From: Microbacteriaceae bacterium
GTDB lineage: Bacteria > Actinomycetota > Actinomycetes > Actinomycetales > Microbacteriaceae
DNA: 64,000 nucleotides
Assembly (NCBI GenBank): GCA_025465095.1
Contig: JAODME010000012.1
Coordinates: forward strand, 1 to 64,000
Direction: 5' to 3'
Of the stretch, positions 8,912-17,723 are shown one piece after another. Below the pieces are notes generated by a model. That model was not told where the DNA came from and made no database searches. It worked only from the letters and a program-made list of their open reading frames with translations. The position numbers and the translations under genes are program-made. Positions within the stretch are counted from its first letter, which is position 1. Every line of letters starts with the position of its first letter.

Positions 8912-9997
8912 TCACAGTGCTGGTTCTGTCATGGTGTGGATGCCGGTCGCCGCGCCGCGTTTGCGCAGCGCCATCACGAACGCGAGCACGCGGGCGACCG
9001 CTGAGTAAAGTTCGACCGGAATCTCCTGCCCGAGATCGCAAGCCGCGTGCAGTGCGCGGGCGAGGGTGATGTCGCGGACGATCGGCACCCTGTCGGTCTC
9101 GGCCTGCTCCCGGATGCGCGCGGCGATTGTGCCTGCGCCCTTCGCGACCACGCGCGGAGCTGACTTTCCCGGCTCGTACCTGAGAGCGACGGCGACGTGG
9201 GTCGGGTTGACGAGCACGACATCGGCTCCGCTCACCGCGGCGATCATCCGGTTGCGGCTCATCGCGAACTGGCGGGCCCTGCGCTGGGACTTGATGAGGG
9301 GATCGCCCTCCGAGCTCTTGTTCTCGTCCTTGACCTCCTTCTTGGTCATCCGGGTCTTCTTCCGGTTGCGGCGCATGACCACGACGACATCGGCGGCCGC
9401 GAGTACGAGGCCGGCCAGCACGGCACTCTGCAACAGAGCAGTGGTGCCTTCGGCGGCGGCGGCCAGCAACGACGAAACGGACATTCCTCCCGCGCTCATC
9501 AACACGGGCAACAGCCCCTGCACAACCGAGTAGAGCACCAGGGCGACGACGGCCGTTTTGAGTAGCGCCTTCGCCCCGCCCCACATCGCTTGCGCGCCGA
9601 ACACTCGCTTCATGCCCGTGACGAGGTTGAACTGTTGGAAGTTGCCGGCGACCTTCTTCACGTGCACGCCGCCCTGGAGCACGGAGGCGATGAGCACGAC
9701 GACGGCGACAGCTGTGAGCAGCGGGGCGAGCGTCGCGGCTAATGAACCGACGCCGGCCGTGAGTGTTTCCACGGCGGCGACCGGGTCGGGGTTCGCGATG
9801 ACGGCGCCGATCGCGAACATCTGCTCGGTCGCAGCTTCGGTGCCGAGAGTCATCGTGACAGGCAGCATGAGCGCCGCGGCTCCGATCCCGAGCCAGGCTG
9901 AGAGGTCTTGCGAGCGGGTCAGCTGACCTTTGGAATGGACCTCCTTCATCCGCTTCCGGGTGGCCTGCTCGGTGCGCTCCCCCGAATCGTTGCTCAT
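8912..9997 (-). CDS. flhB: Flagellar export switch protein FlhB
   Basis: Membrane protein of the export gate that switches substrate specificity from rod/hook to filament proteins through self-cleavage. Four hydrophobic segments lie in the first 210 residues. The autocleavage motif NPTH is at residues 264-267, in a cytosolic domain with the usual charged linker. The N-terminus has the typical ERTEQAT start region. The gene lies 1 base after fliR. Confidence 0.97.
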   Translation of the reverse strand: MSNDSGERTEQATRKRMKEVHSKGQLTRSQDLSAWLGIGAAALMLPVTMTLGTEAATEQMFAIGAVIANPDPVAAVETLTAGVGSLAATLAPLLTAVAVVVLIASVLQGGVHVKKVAGNFQQFNLVTGMKRVFGAQAMWGGAKALLKTAVVALVLYSVVQGLLPVLMSAGGMSVSSLLAAAAEGTTALLQSAVLAGLVLAAADVVVVMRRNRKKTRMTKKEVKDENKSSEGDPLIKSQRRARQFAMSRNRMIAAVSGADVVLVNPTHVAVALRYEPGKSAPRVVAKGAGTIAARIREQAETDRVPIVRDITLARALHAACDLGQEIPVELYSAVARVLAFVMALRKRGAATGIHTMTEPAL

Positions 9998-9998
9998 G

Positions 9999-10757
9999 TC
10001 AGTACACCCCCAGCATCGCGTCTACGGCGTCGTCGGTGAGCGATGCAACAATCTGCGGTAGCACGACGAACGCCACGGCGGCGAGCAGGACCGTCAGCAG
10101 GATCTTCAGCGGAAACCCTAGGGAGAACGCGTTGAGGGCGGGCGCGACGCGGGTGAGCAGACCGAGCCCCACATCGGCGAGGAAGAGCACCACGATCAGA
10201 GGTCCGGCGATCTGCACCGCCGCGAGGAACATTTGGCCGACCGCCGCGGTGATCGCCTGCGCGGGTTCCGCCAGGTCGATGCCGACCCCGATGGGTAGCG
10301 CGGAGAAGCTGCGGGATAGGCCCCCGATGATCAGTTGGTAGCCGTCGGAGGCGAACAGCAGCGCGAGCGCGGTCATCTGAAAGAGCCGAGTGAACTGGGC
10401 GCCGTTGATCATCATCTGCGGGTCGAAGGCCTGGGCGAGCTGAAACCCGCCGAACATGTCGATCAGACCGCCGGCGGACTGAATTGCGGCGAAGACGATG
10501 AACACGAGAAATCCGAGAAGGGCACCGATGATGATCTCGGACAGGAGCGCGCCGAAGAATGGGGCGGTGTCAAGCGTCACGTACCCGCTTGCCGCTCTAG
10601 GCGACACGGCGAGCGCGAGGCCCATTCCGAGCATTGCCTTCACCCGCACGGGGATCGCGCTTGAGGAGAACGGCGGAGCGATGATGAGAAATGCCACGAT
10701 GCGCACTCCCGCGAGCATCGTCGCTTCGGTCCAGGCGAGGTCCAGCGGGATTTCCAC
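9999..10757 (-). CDS. fliR: Flagellar export gate protein FliR
   Basis: Integral membrane protein that forms the export channel with FliP and FliQ. The 252-aa translation is almost entirely hydrophobic, with several membrane helices, and includes the GxxxxxxMFGGFQLAQAFDPQ-like conserved loop around residues 95-112. It sits between fliQ and flhB with 1-base gaps on each side, which implies translational coupling. Confidence 0.95.
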   Translation of the reverse strand: MEIPLDLAWTEATMLAGVRIVAFLIIAPPFSSSAIPVRVKAMLGMGLALAVSPRAASGYVTLDTAPFFGALLSEIIIGALLGFLVFIVFAAIQSAGGLIDMFGGFQLAQAFDPQMMINGAQFTRLFQMTALALLFASDGYQLIIGGLSRSFSALPIGVGIDLAEPAQAITAAVGQMFLAAVQIAGPLIVVLFLADVGLGLLTRVAPALNAFSLGFPLKILLTVLLAAVAFVVLPQIVASLTDDAVDAMLGVY

Positions 10758-10758
10758 G

Positions 10759-11034
10759 TCAGCCCCCGCCGAGAAGTGAAGGGATCTTCTCGAACAGCCC
10801 GTGAGTGAAGGAGACCATTTCGGAGATCATCCAGTGCCCGCTGATCACGAGCGCCACACCTACCGCGACCGCCTTCGGCACAAACGACAGCGTGACCTCC
10901 TGTATCTGCGTGATCGACTGCAGCAGAGAGATCGCGAACCCGACGACGAGTGCGGTGACGAGGATCGGCGCAGAGAGCTTCGCGGCGATGACCAGCCCTT
11001 GCAGGCCGATGTCGAGAACGGCGTTGCTGTCCAT
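10759..11034 (-). CDS. fliQ: Flagellar export gate protein FliQ
   Basis: Small membrane protein (91 aa, two hydrophobic hairpin helices) of the FliPQR export channel. It has the family pattern SLLQSITQIQEVTLSFVPK around residues 52-70. The start overlaps the fliP stop by one base and the end is 1 base from fliR. Confidence 0.95.
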   Translation of the reverse strand: MDSNAVLDIGLQGLVIAAKLSAPILVTALVVGFAISLLQSITQIQEVTLSFVPKAVAVGVALVISGHWMISEMVSFTHGLFEKIPSLLGGG

Positions 11035-11876
11035 CAGACCCCTTGATAACTACTGATGAGCGACGTGACGATGAGTCCCCATCCGTCGACCAGGACGAAG
11101 AGCAGGATCTTGAACGGGAGCGAGATCATGACAGGCGGCAGCATCATCATGCCCATGGACATGAGCGCCGCGGAGACGACGATGTCGATGACGAGAAACG
11201 GTACGAAGATGACGAAACCGATGATGAACGCCGCCCGCAACTCCGAGATCATGAACGCGGGGATGAGGGTGAGCATCGGTACGCTCGCGGCGTCGTCCGG
11301 GTTCTCCTGCTCAGCGGCCCGCGTCATCAGCGCGAGATCCTCCTCGCGGGTGTGCGCGAGCATGAATTCCCGAAGCGGTCCCGACGCCGCCTCGACCGCC
11401 GCGGCGAAGTCGATGGTCCCGTCGAGGTACGGCCTCACGCCGAGCTCGTTCACGTCAGCCAGCACTGGAGCCATGATGAACAGGGATAGGAACAGGGCGA
11501 GGCCGGCAAGCACCTGGGTCGGCGGGATCGATGGTAGCGCGAGGGCGTTCCGGGTCATCGCGAGCACGACGAAGATCTTGGTGAACGAGGTCATCATCAG
11601 CAGCAGCGCCGGTGCGACAGAGAGGAGCGTGATCCCGACGAGGGTGATGATCGACGAAGATGGCGTCCCGTTGGGTCCGTTGATTTGGACGCTGACCCCG
11701 CCGACGCCCTCGCCCGGTGCGACAGGGTCGGTGGGCGCGGCGGGGTCGATGAGAGCCGCGTGGCCGACGGCGGCGTTCAACAGGACGAGGCAGCATCCGA
11801 GCGCGACGGCCAGCACGACGACGATCACGGTCCGGGGAAGCACGGAGCCGGATCTCGTCGCGGCCGTGCGGCTCAT
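11034..11876 (-). CDS. fliP: Flagellar export gate protein FliP
   Basis: Core subunit of the flagellar export channel. A cleavable-type signal sequence of about 40 residues is followed by a short exported segment and then the FliP membrane domain, with the typical LLMMTSFTKIFVVLAMTRNAL segment and the C-terminal PFKILLFVLVDGW motif. 280 aa is normal for FliP with a signal peptide. The start overlaps fliO by 4 bases. Confidence 0.96.
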   Translation of the reverse strand: MSRTAATRSGSVLPRTVIVVVLAVALGCCLVLLNAAVGHAALIDPAAPTDPVAPGEGVGGVSVQINGPNGTPSSSIITLVGITLLSVAPALLLMMTSFTKIFVVLAMTRNALALPSIPPTQVLAGLALFLSLFIMAPVLADVNELGVRPYLDGTIDFAAAVEAASGPLREFMLAHTREEDLALMTRAAEQENPDDAASVPMLTLIPAFMISELRAAFIIGFVIFVPFLVIDIVVSAALMSMGMMMLPPVMISLPFKILLFVLVDGWGLIVTSLISSYQGV

Positions 11877-12355
11877 TTCGCCTGCCGGAGGGCGGTGGCC
11901 GCCTGAGTCCAGGTAGCCGGTGAGAGGATCGACCCGGCCAGCTTCGAGTTTGAGGCGGCGTGGCGTCGCGGCCGGAGCATCGTAACCGCCGTGATCTCGG
12001 ATTGCGCTTCGGCGAACGGCGTCACCGCCGCGAGCCCGGGAGCCGCACGCGGGCCGAGCGCCTCCGACATCGACCGCGCGAACGTCCTCTCGCTGATCTG
12101 CTCGGCCGGCACCTCGCCGCTGTGCAGCACATTCACCGACTGCTCTGTCACCCCGAGCAGGAAACGGCGGCCGTCGACATCCACAACGACCACGGATGCC
12201 TTCGGCCCTACGTTTTGGCGTCCTACGACTGCCAGCGTCTCGGACCTGCCCTTAACCCGAGTGCCACGGCTGAGTCGGCGGTGCAGCACCCACAGCAGAC
12301 CGAGCACGACGGCAAGCGAGAGCGCCACACGCAGCGCGACGGCGAGGGTTTCCAC
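11873..12355 (-). CDS. fliO: Flagellar biosynthesis protein FliO
   Basis: Small membrane protein that helps assemble the FliP ring. It has one N-terminal membrane helix (about residues 5-24) and a cytosolic domain with the FliO pattern LAVVGRQNVGPKASVVVVDVDG and FLLGVTEQSVNVL. It is poorly conserved, as usual for FliO, and the assignment leans on its place between fliN and fliP. It directly abuts fliN. Confidence 0.85.
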   Translation of the reverse strand: METLAVALRVALSLAVVLGLLWVLHRRLSRGTRVKGRSETLAVVGRQNVGPKASVVVVDVDGRRFLLGVTEQSVNVLHSGEVPAEQISERTFARSMSEALGPRAAPGLAAVTPFAEAQSEITAVTMLRPRRHAASNSKLAGSILSPATWTQAATALRQAK

Positions 12356-13066
12356 TTAAGCGATGCTCTCGGCAACGTCGAGAATCCGGGTGATGCGAAC
12401 TGCATAATCCTGGTCGACGACGACGATCTCACCATGTGCGATCAGCCGACCGTTGAGCAGCACATCGGCGGGCGCGCCGGCTGAGCGGTCGAGTTCGACG
12501 ACGGCGCCCGGTTCGAGCGAAAGCACATCCCGCACGGACATGCGGGTGCGGCCGATCTCGACGGTGAGGGTCATTTCCACGCTGTTGATACGGCCGAGCT
12601 TGCCGACGGAATCGAATGCGGGGCGTGCGGCGCTGTTGATGACCGCGGTGTCCCGGACGCGGATCGCGAACCACCCCGCCGTCGCACCCGCCTTTCCGGT
12701 AAGCCTGAAGACCTTTGTCTCGTCGTGGTCGAACAGGGCAGAGGCCTCCTCGACCCGCGCCTCACCGAGAACGCCAGTGCCGAGAACCCCCGCAGCGCTT
12801 TCGAGCGCGGGGCGAAGCACGTCGACGACGGACACGAGCGCCGAGTCAATGCCTGCGGACGTTGTGACAGAGTAGGCCGCCTCGAAGACGATCCCAATGT
12901 CGGCCGAGACGGAACCGACGAACGACGCGATGACGGCGCCGCCGGTCTGCCCGCTCCATGCGCCGGTGACCGGTTCAGGCACGGCGACGAGCGGAATGGG
13001 GCTCGGCAGCAGTCCGACCATCGCTTCGGCGGCGTCAACGTGGATGGTCTGAGTGGTATTGGTCAC
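12356..13066 (-). CDS. fliN: Flagellar switch protein FliN, long form
   Basis: C-ring subunit at the base of the flagellum. The C-terminal 80 residues are a clear SpoA/FliN domain, with VEIGRTRMSVRDVLSLEPGA and the VDQDYAVRIT end. About 150 residues of Ala- and Val-rich sequence precede it, so the protein (236 aa) is roughly twice the size of enterobacterial FliN and resembles the FliY layout. I do not see the paired Glu-Asn motifs of a CheC-type phosphatase in that part. It lies 30 bases after fliM. Confidence 0.9.
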   Translation of the reverse strand: MTNTTQTIHVDAAEAMVGLLPSPIPLVAVPEPVTGAWSGQTGGAVIASFVGSVSADIGIVFEAAYSVTTSAGIDSALVSVVDVLRPALESAAGVLGTGVLGEARVEEASALFDHDETKVFRLTGKAGATAGWFAIRVRDTAVINSAARPAFDSVGKLGRINSVEMTLTVEIGRTRMSVRDVLSLEPGAVVELDRSAGAPADVLLNGRLIAHGEIVVVDQDYAVRITRILDVAESIA

Positions 13067-13096
13067 GGTCTCTCCTCTTACTAAGACTCGTACTGG

Positions 13097-13996
13097 CTAA
13101 GAATCTGTACTGACGACGATGCAGGCAAGGCGCGCCCCATTAGATCCGGCGGCCGCTCGACCGAACGGCAGACCGTCGATGGTCAGCACAAGCGGCCGAT
13201 CCTGAGCATGCGGAATTGGCAGGATGTCGCCCACGGCGAGGTCGAGGATTGCTCCCGGCTTCACCTTGGCCGGACTCAGCTGCAGTGCGAGATCGATGGG
13301 AACCTGGGCGACTTGGCCCCGCATGAGCTGCCTCGCGTTGGTCACGAGGCTCGTCTGATGCGCCTCTCCGAGCTGTGGAAGCAGGGCGTCCGCCGGTATC
13401 GCAACGGTCGAAGGGGTGACGACATCGCCGACCCGGATGGCGAAGGTCGCGACGATCATCAGGTCGCCGGCGGCAGCCGCTTGAGCGAACTGCGAGTTGT
13501 ACTGAACCCCGTCCATGCTTACGTCGGCGACGAGCATCGAGTCGAGGGAATAGCGGAGGTCTTCGAGAGCGTCATCCATGAGTCGCCTCAGCAGCGCCTG
13601 CTCGACCTGCGTGAACTTGCGCTCCGGGGCGACGACGGGACCCACCGCGCCGACCATGTGCGCGACCCAGCCGAGAGCGGCAGATGTCGAGAATTGAATG
13701 ACGGCGCTCGCCCCGAGTCCCTCGATCGAAAAGAGCACCATGGCTGTCGTCGCGGGAAGCGCGGCGGCGTATTCGTCGTAGGTCTGCATGAGTACCTGCT
13801 CGCAGTTGACCTGCGACAGCACCCGCACATTCGCGGTGAGCTGGGTTCCCCATTGACGCGCAAACGTCTCGAACGCGAGTTCGAGCACGCGGGAGTGCTC
13901 CCGCACCAACGAGGTGGGGCGTCGGAAGTCGTACACCTCGACCGGCGGGTCCGGGGTTGCGGGCGCACGAGTTCCCGTGTGTTCCTGGACCGTCAC
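13097..13996 (-). CDS. fliM: Flagellar switch protein FliM
   Basis: C-ring protein that links the switch to the rotor. It contains the FliM middle domain (about residues 35-210, with the conserved ARQWGTQL opening and GMDLALQLSPAKV-like region) and a C-terminal SpoA-like domain. The extreme N-terminus lacks an obvious CheY-binding LSQxEIDALL peptide, which is of interest because no chemotaxis genes are nearby. The start is a GTG at 13996 without a strong ribosome binding site; it follows motB by 61 bases. Confidence 0.92.
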   Translation of the reverse strand: MTVQEHTGTRAPATPDPPVEVYDFRRPTSLVREHSRVLELAFETFARQWGTQLTANVRVLSQVNCEQVLMQTYDEYAAALPATTAMVLFSIEGLGASAVIQFSTSAALGWVAHMVGAVGPVVAPERKFTQVEQALLRRLMDDALEDLRYSLDSMLVADVSMDGVQYNSQFAQAAAAGDLMIVATFAIRVGDVVTPSTVAIPADALLPQLGEAHQTSLVTNARQLMRGQVAQVPIDLALQLSPAKVKPGAILDLAVGDILPIPHAQDRPLVLTIDGLPFGRAAAGSNGARLACIVVSTDS

Positions 13997-14057
13997 AGGA
14001 GAAACTATCGGCAGCGTGTTCGCGACGGTAAGGAGGCGCCGCGGCCTGGTTCTTCGA

Positions 14058-14888
14058 TCAGGAGCCGGCCTCGATCACCTCCGCGATGAGGGCACGGACA
14101 GCCTCCGGCTCATCCGACAGCACGACGATGTCGACACGGCGGTTCGAGGCGAGATCCGTCGGCGCGGCGCCGGCAGCGATCGGTCGCGCAGACCCGTATC
14201 CGACCGCCCCTATCCGCTCGCCAGCAACACCGCTGCTCTCGACGAGATGTCGGAGCACCTCGGTGGCGCGACCGGACGACAGCTCCCAGTTGGTGGCAAA
14301 AGGGAATGCCGACTGCCGCGTGTCGGCGTGCCCCTCGATCGACAGCTCATTCGAGCTGCCCGCGAGTATCTGCCCGATCGAAGCCAGCACTCGCCGGGCG
14401 ACGTCGCTGAGGGTGGTGCTGTTCGATTGGAAGAACGTCTCGGACCCGACAAGCCGGATGGTCAATCCCCGTTCATCGATCGCGAATCCGACGGTGCGTT
14501 CCAGTCCCTGCTGCACGAGGCCGTTCCTGATCTGCTCCCGCAGGGCTGTGAGCTCGTTCACTTCGAGCTTCGCGCGCTCCCAGTCGGTTATATTGCCAGC
14601 CGGCGTCAGCGTGTCGCTTTCGCCCGAAGCGACCTCGGGCGGCACGAGCACGCCGGATGCTGAGTCGGCCGTCTCGCTCGCCTCCGCGCCGAAGCCCGTG
14701 GCAAGTGACTCGCGCAGGTCTTGGAACTTCTGCTGGTCGACCGTCGACATCGCGAAGAGCACGATGAACAGGCACATGAGCACGGTGATCATGTCGGCGT
14801 AGGAGACGAGCCACCGCTCGTCGACGTGTTCATCCACCGGATGGCCGGTCGCCCGGCTCCGGCCCCGGCGGGAGCCGCGACCGCTCAT
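14058..14888 (-). CDS. motB: Flagellar motor stator protein MotB
   Basis: Stator subunit that anchors the motor to peptidoglycan. A single N-terminal membrane helix begins at WLVSYADM, where the Asp is the ion-binding residue, and the C-terminal 130 residues form an OmpA-like peptidoglycan-binding domain (SIEGHADTR and SSGRATEVLRHL). I chose the ATG at 14888 (276 aa) because it overlaps the motA stop as ATGA. The frame stays open 64 codons further upstream, inside motA. Confidence 0.95.
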   Translation of the reverse strand: MSGRGSRRGRSRATGHPVDEHVDERWLVSYADMITVLMCLFIVLFAMSTVDQQKFQDLRESLATGFGAEASETADSASGVLVPPEVASGESDTLTPAGNITDWERAKLEVNELTALREQIRNGLVQQGLERTVGFAIDERGLTIRLVGSETFFQSNSTTLSDVARRVLASIGQILAGSSNELSIEGHADTRQSAFPFATNWELSSGRATEVLRHLVESSGVAGERIGAVGYGSARPIAAGAAPTDLASNRRVDIVVLSDEPEAVRALIAEVIEAGS

Positions 14889-15649
14889 GCCGCCTTCGGA
14901 AGCTCGTGAGGCGGTACGAGGGCCCGCAGTCGTTCGCCGAGCACACGCGGCTGGCTGCCAGCCTGCACCGCGAGCACCCCCTCCATTGTCAAGGTCATCC
15001 GCTGCACCTCGAGATCGGCGAGGCGGCTGAGTCGCCCGCCTATCGGCAACCAGAGGAAATTCGCCGAGAGCACGCCCCACAGCGTGGCGACGAACGCGGC
15101 TGCGATGAGGTGCCCGAGTTCTTCCGGGGAGGAGAGGTTCTCGAGTACGTGCGTCAACGAGACGACAGTGCCGATGATCCCGATGGTCGGCGCGTAGCCG
15201 CCCATTGACGTGTAGAACTTCGCTGCCTGCTTCGCCGCGCGCTCATGGGTGGCGATTTTGTCTTCGAGGAGCACGGCGAGCTCATCGGCATCCATTCCGT
15301 CGGCCACTCCCTGCAACGCCGCCTTCGCGAATGGATCGTCGATCCTGTCGGCCTCCTGTTCGAGCGCGAGCAGCCCCTGACGACGTGCGACCTCGGCGAC
15401 CTCAACCATCTGGTCGATCACGGTGTGGGGTCTGGTCACCTTGCCGGTGAAGGCGCCCGGGAGGGCCTTCGCCGCCTGCAGGGCGTCCGGCAGAGTCGTG
15501 CTCGCGATGCCTACGAAGATGGTCGCACCGAACACGAGGATCATGGGCGCCGGGAGGAGCACGGAGGTGGGGCTGGCGCCCTCCATTAAAATCATCGCAA
15601 GGAGGGCGCCGAACGCGCCGATGATGCCGATCAGGGTTGCCGGATCCAT
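14885..15649 (-). CDS. motA: Flagellar motor stator protein MotA
   Basis: Stator subunit with four membrane helices, which with MotB forms the ion channel that drives rotation. The protein has the MotA pattern of two N-terminal helices, a large cytosolic loop (about residues 55-145) and two C-terminal helices, with YTSMGGYAPTIGIIGTVVSL before the third helix. 254 aa is typical. It overlaps flbD by one base and motB by four. Confidence 0.96.
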   Translation of the reverse strand: MDPATLIGIIGAFGALLAMILMEGASPTSVLLPAPMILVFGATIFVGIASTTLPDALQAAKALPGAFTGKVTRPHTVIDQMVEVAEVARRQGLLALEQEADRIDDPFAKAALQGVADGMDADELAVLLEDKIATHERAAKQAAKFYTSMGGYAPTIGIIGTVVSLTHVLENLSSPEELGHLIAAAFVATLWGVLSANFLWLPIGGRLSRLADLEVQRMTLTMEGVLAVQAGSQPRVLGERLRALVPPHELPKAA

Positions 15650-15957
15650 CAGTCAGCCCTGAGATGAGAGACGACGGGATCTCCCACCTGGCCCTCGCGT
15701 TCGTTCTCCCGTGTGCCGACAAGTCCGAGTGGTCGCAAACCGCGCCGGAGCGCAGCGGACGGCAGCTCCGACGCGAGAGCGATGACCCGCGCACGGTAGA
15801 GCGCGATCATGTCGATCACTTCGGCCATCGACTCGGTGACGATGTACTGTGCACCATCGACCATCACGAGGGTGGTATCGGGAGCCGCGTGGATGCGCTC
15901 GACCAGATCAGGATTGAGCGCGAACTGACTTCCGTTCAGTCGCGTGACGACGATCAT
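15649..15957 (-). CDS. flbD: FlbD-family flagellar protein
   Basis: Small protein of the FlbD family found between hook and motor genes in Gram-positive flagellar operons; its exact role is unclear. The N-terminal 60 residues match the family (MIVVTRLNGSQFALNPDLVE, then VMVDGAQYIVTES). I chose the ATG at 15957 (102 aa); a GTG at 15999 would add 14 residues without family similarity. The C-terminal 40 residues are Arg-rich and not family-typical. Confidence 0.82.
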   Translation of the reverse strand: MIVVTRLNGSQFALNPDLVERIHAAPDTTLVMVDGAQYIVTESMAEVIDMIALYRARVIALASELPSAALRRGLRPLGLVGTRENEREGQVGDPVVSHLRAD

Positions 15958-16047
15958 TGCCCACCCCGCGGTCGTGACCGACCCCGGTTGGATCGTCACG
16001 GGCTACTGTCGGCAGGCGCCATCCTCCCGTTAGTTACCAGACCTCGT

Positions 16048-17229
16048 CTACCTCTTGAGGTTGGTCAGCTCCTGCAGCACCTCATCCGACGTCGTAATGA
16101 TTCGTGCGTTGGCTTGGAACCCGCGCTGCGCGACGATCAAGTTGGTGAACTCCTGAGAAAGGTCCACATTGGACATCTCCAAGGCTCCCCCGGCGAGGGA
16201 TCCAACGCCGGGGTCCCCCGGAGTTGCCAGCTCTGCGGCGCCCGAGTTGAAGGTAGCGCGGTAGGCGGACGCCCCCGCTTTCTCGAGTCCGCCCGGGTTG
16301 ACGAAGGTCGCCAGTGCGATGCGCGCGATGACCTGCGATGACCCGTTGCTGAAAGACCCGATGAGGCTGCCATCCGCCGAGACGGTGAATGATTGGAGGG
16401 CGCCGGCGTCGCGGCCGTTCTGGCTGGTGATGTCGACTGTGGTCAAGCCCGCGAAGCCGGTGAGGGCCGACAGGTCGACCGTGATTCCGCCGACGAGCAG
16501 TTGGGTCGCGCCGGTGGAGGTTCCGGACGCGAAGGTCAGCTTCGCTGCGTCTACCGAGTTGCCGCCGGTCTCGTTGACCGTCCAGCCGTCGGTTGTACCA
16601 TCATCGACGCGGGTGAAGATGAGGGAGAGATTGCGCGACACTCCCGCAGCGTCATAAACCTGCACATCACGGACGAGCTCAGTTCCGTCCAAGGCGTCAT
16701 CCGGCAGGTTGCCGCCCACGGTCGCCCCGGTGGTGACCGCTGCGGAGGAAATCACCTCGAGCGGCAGCGTTATGTTACCGACCGCTCCGCCATCGTTGAT
16801 CTGCCCGTTTACCGCGGCCCATCCCTGGACGATCGCACCGTCGGGCGACACGAGTCGACCCTGCGCGTCGAAGTCGAACGAGCCGGCTCGAGTGAATAAC
16901 GTCTCGCCTCCCTGCCGGGTGACAAAGAATCCGTCGCCCGAGATCATCATGTCGGTCGCGCGCCCTGTCGCCTGCGTGGAGCCCTGGGCGAAATTCGTCG
17001 AAATGCCGGCAATCCGCACCCCCAGACCGACCTGGGCGGGGTTCGTCCCGCCCGCCTCCGCCTGGGGTCCCGCCACCCCTTGGGTCAGCTGCGACAAGGT
17101 GTCCTGGAACTGAACCGCCGACGCCTTGAATGCGGACGTGTTGACGTTGGCAATGTTGTTGCCAGTCACGTCGAGCATCGTCTGGTGGGACCGCAGTCCC
17201 GAGATGCCGGAATAGAGCGAACGAAGCAT
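16048..17229 (-). CDS. flgE: Flagellar hook protein FlgE
   Basis: Structural protein of the hook. It has the rod/hook N-terminal signature MLRSLYSGISGLRSHQTML with NIANVNT, a central hook domain with GATQLLVGG-type repeats, and the C-terminal signature ending in VAQRGFQANARIITTSDEVL. 393 aa is in the FlgE range and rules out the shorter FlgF/FlgG. A 90-base gap separates it from flbD downstream. Confidence 0.95.
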   Translation of the reverse strand: MLRSLYSGISGLRSHQTMLDVTGNNIANVNTSAFKASAVQFQDTLSQLTQGVAGPQAEAGGTNPAQVGLGVRIAGISTNFAQGSTQATGRATDMMISGDGFFVTRQGGETLFTRAGSFDFDAQGRLVSPDGAIVQGWAAVNGQINDGGAVGNITLPLEVISSAAVTTGATVGGNLPDDALDGTELVRDVQVYDAAGVSRNLSLIFTRVDDGTTDGWTVNETGGNSVDAAKLTFASGTSTGATQLLVGGITVDLSALTGFAGLTTVDITSQNGRDAGALQSFTVSADGSLIGSFSNGSSQVIARIALATFVNPGGLEKAGASAYRATFNSGAAELATPGDPGVGSLAGGALEMSNVDLSQEFTNLIVAQRGFQANARIITTSDEVLQELTNLKR

Positions 17230-17262
17230 GTATTTCTCCTTATTGATCGATGAGTGGAGCGT

Positions 17263-17697
17263 TCAGGAAGCCGGTTTGATCTTCATGCCGGAAATGAGGT
17301 CGAGGGGAACATCGACGTCGCCGACGGTGATGATCGGGACGCCTTTGGCATAGGAGACGGCGGTGGCTGTTCCCGTCGCCGATTCTCCGTCGACGTCGAG
17401 GTAGCTCACTTCCCGGCCGAGTATCGCCGCGGCCGCAACTCGCATCTGCAACGAGAAGTCCTCCTGGCCGGTCGTCGCGAGCTCGGTGAGCTTCTCCATC
17501 ATCGCGAGTTGCGTCGTCTGCCCGATCATCTGATTGGTGTCCATCGGGGAGCTCGGGTCCTGATTGGTGAGCTGAGCGACCAGGAGCGCCATGAACGCCT
17601 CGGAGTCCAGCGTCTGCTTGGGTGCACGGGTCGGCGCGGCCGTCCTGATGGACTGCAGGTCGATTGTGCTGGCTCCGGTGATGTTGTCGATCGTCAC
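17263..17697 (-). CDS. flgD: Hook-capping protein FlgD
   Basis: Scaffold protein needed for hook polymerisation. The N-terminal region shows the FlgD motif LDSEAFMALLVAQLTNQDPSSPMDTNQ, with the TNQM segment that follows it in the family. At 144 aa it is short and lacks the extended C-terminal FlgD fibronectin-like domain, like many Gram-positive FlgD proteins. It lies between fliK and flgE. Confidence 0.93.
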   Translation of the reverse strand: MTIDNITGASTIDLQSIRTAAPTRAPKQTLDSEAFMALLVAQLTNQDPSSPMDTNQMIGQTTQLAMMEKLTELATTGQEDFSLQMRVAAAAILGREVSYLDVDGESATGTATAVSYAKGVPIITVGDVDVPLDLISGMKIKPAS

Positions 17698-17723
17698 AGC
17701 TGCTGCTCCTTCATTTTCTTACC

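Noticed and set aside
7481-9004. A 507-aa open frame on the plus strand across flhA
   Set aside because: It lies wholly opposite flhA and flhB, is extremely rich in Asp, Arg and His, and has no family pattern or ribosome binding site. Long antisense frames are expected in GC-rich genes.
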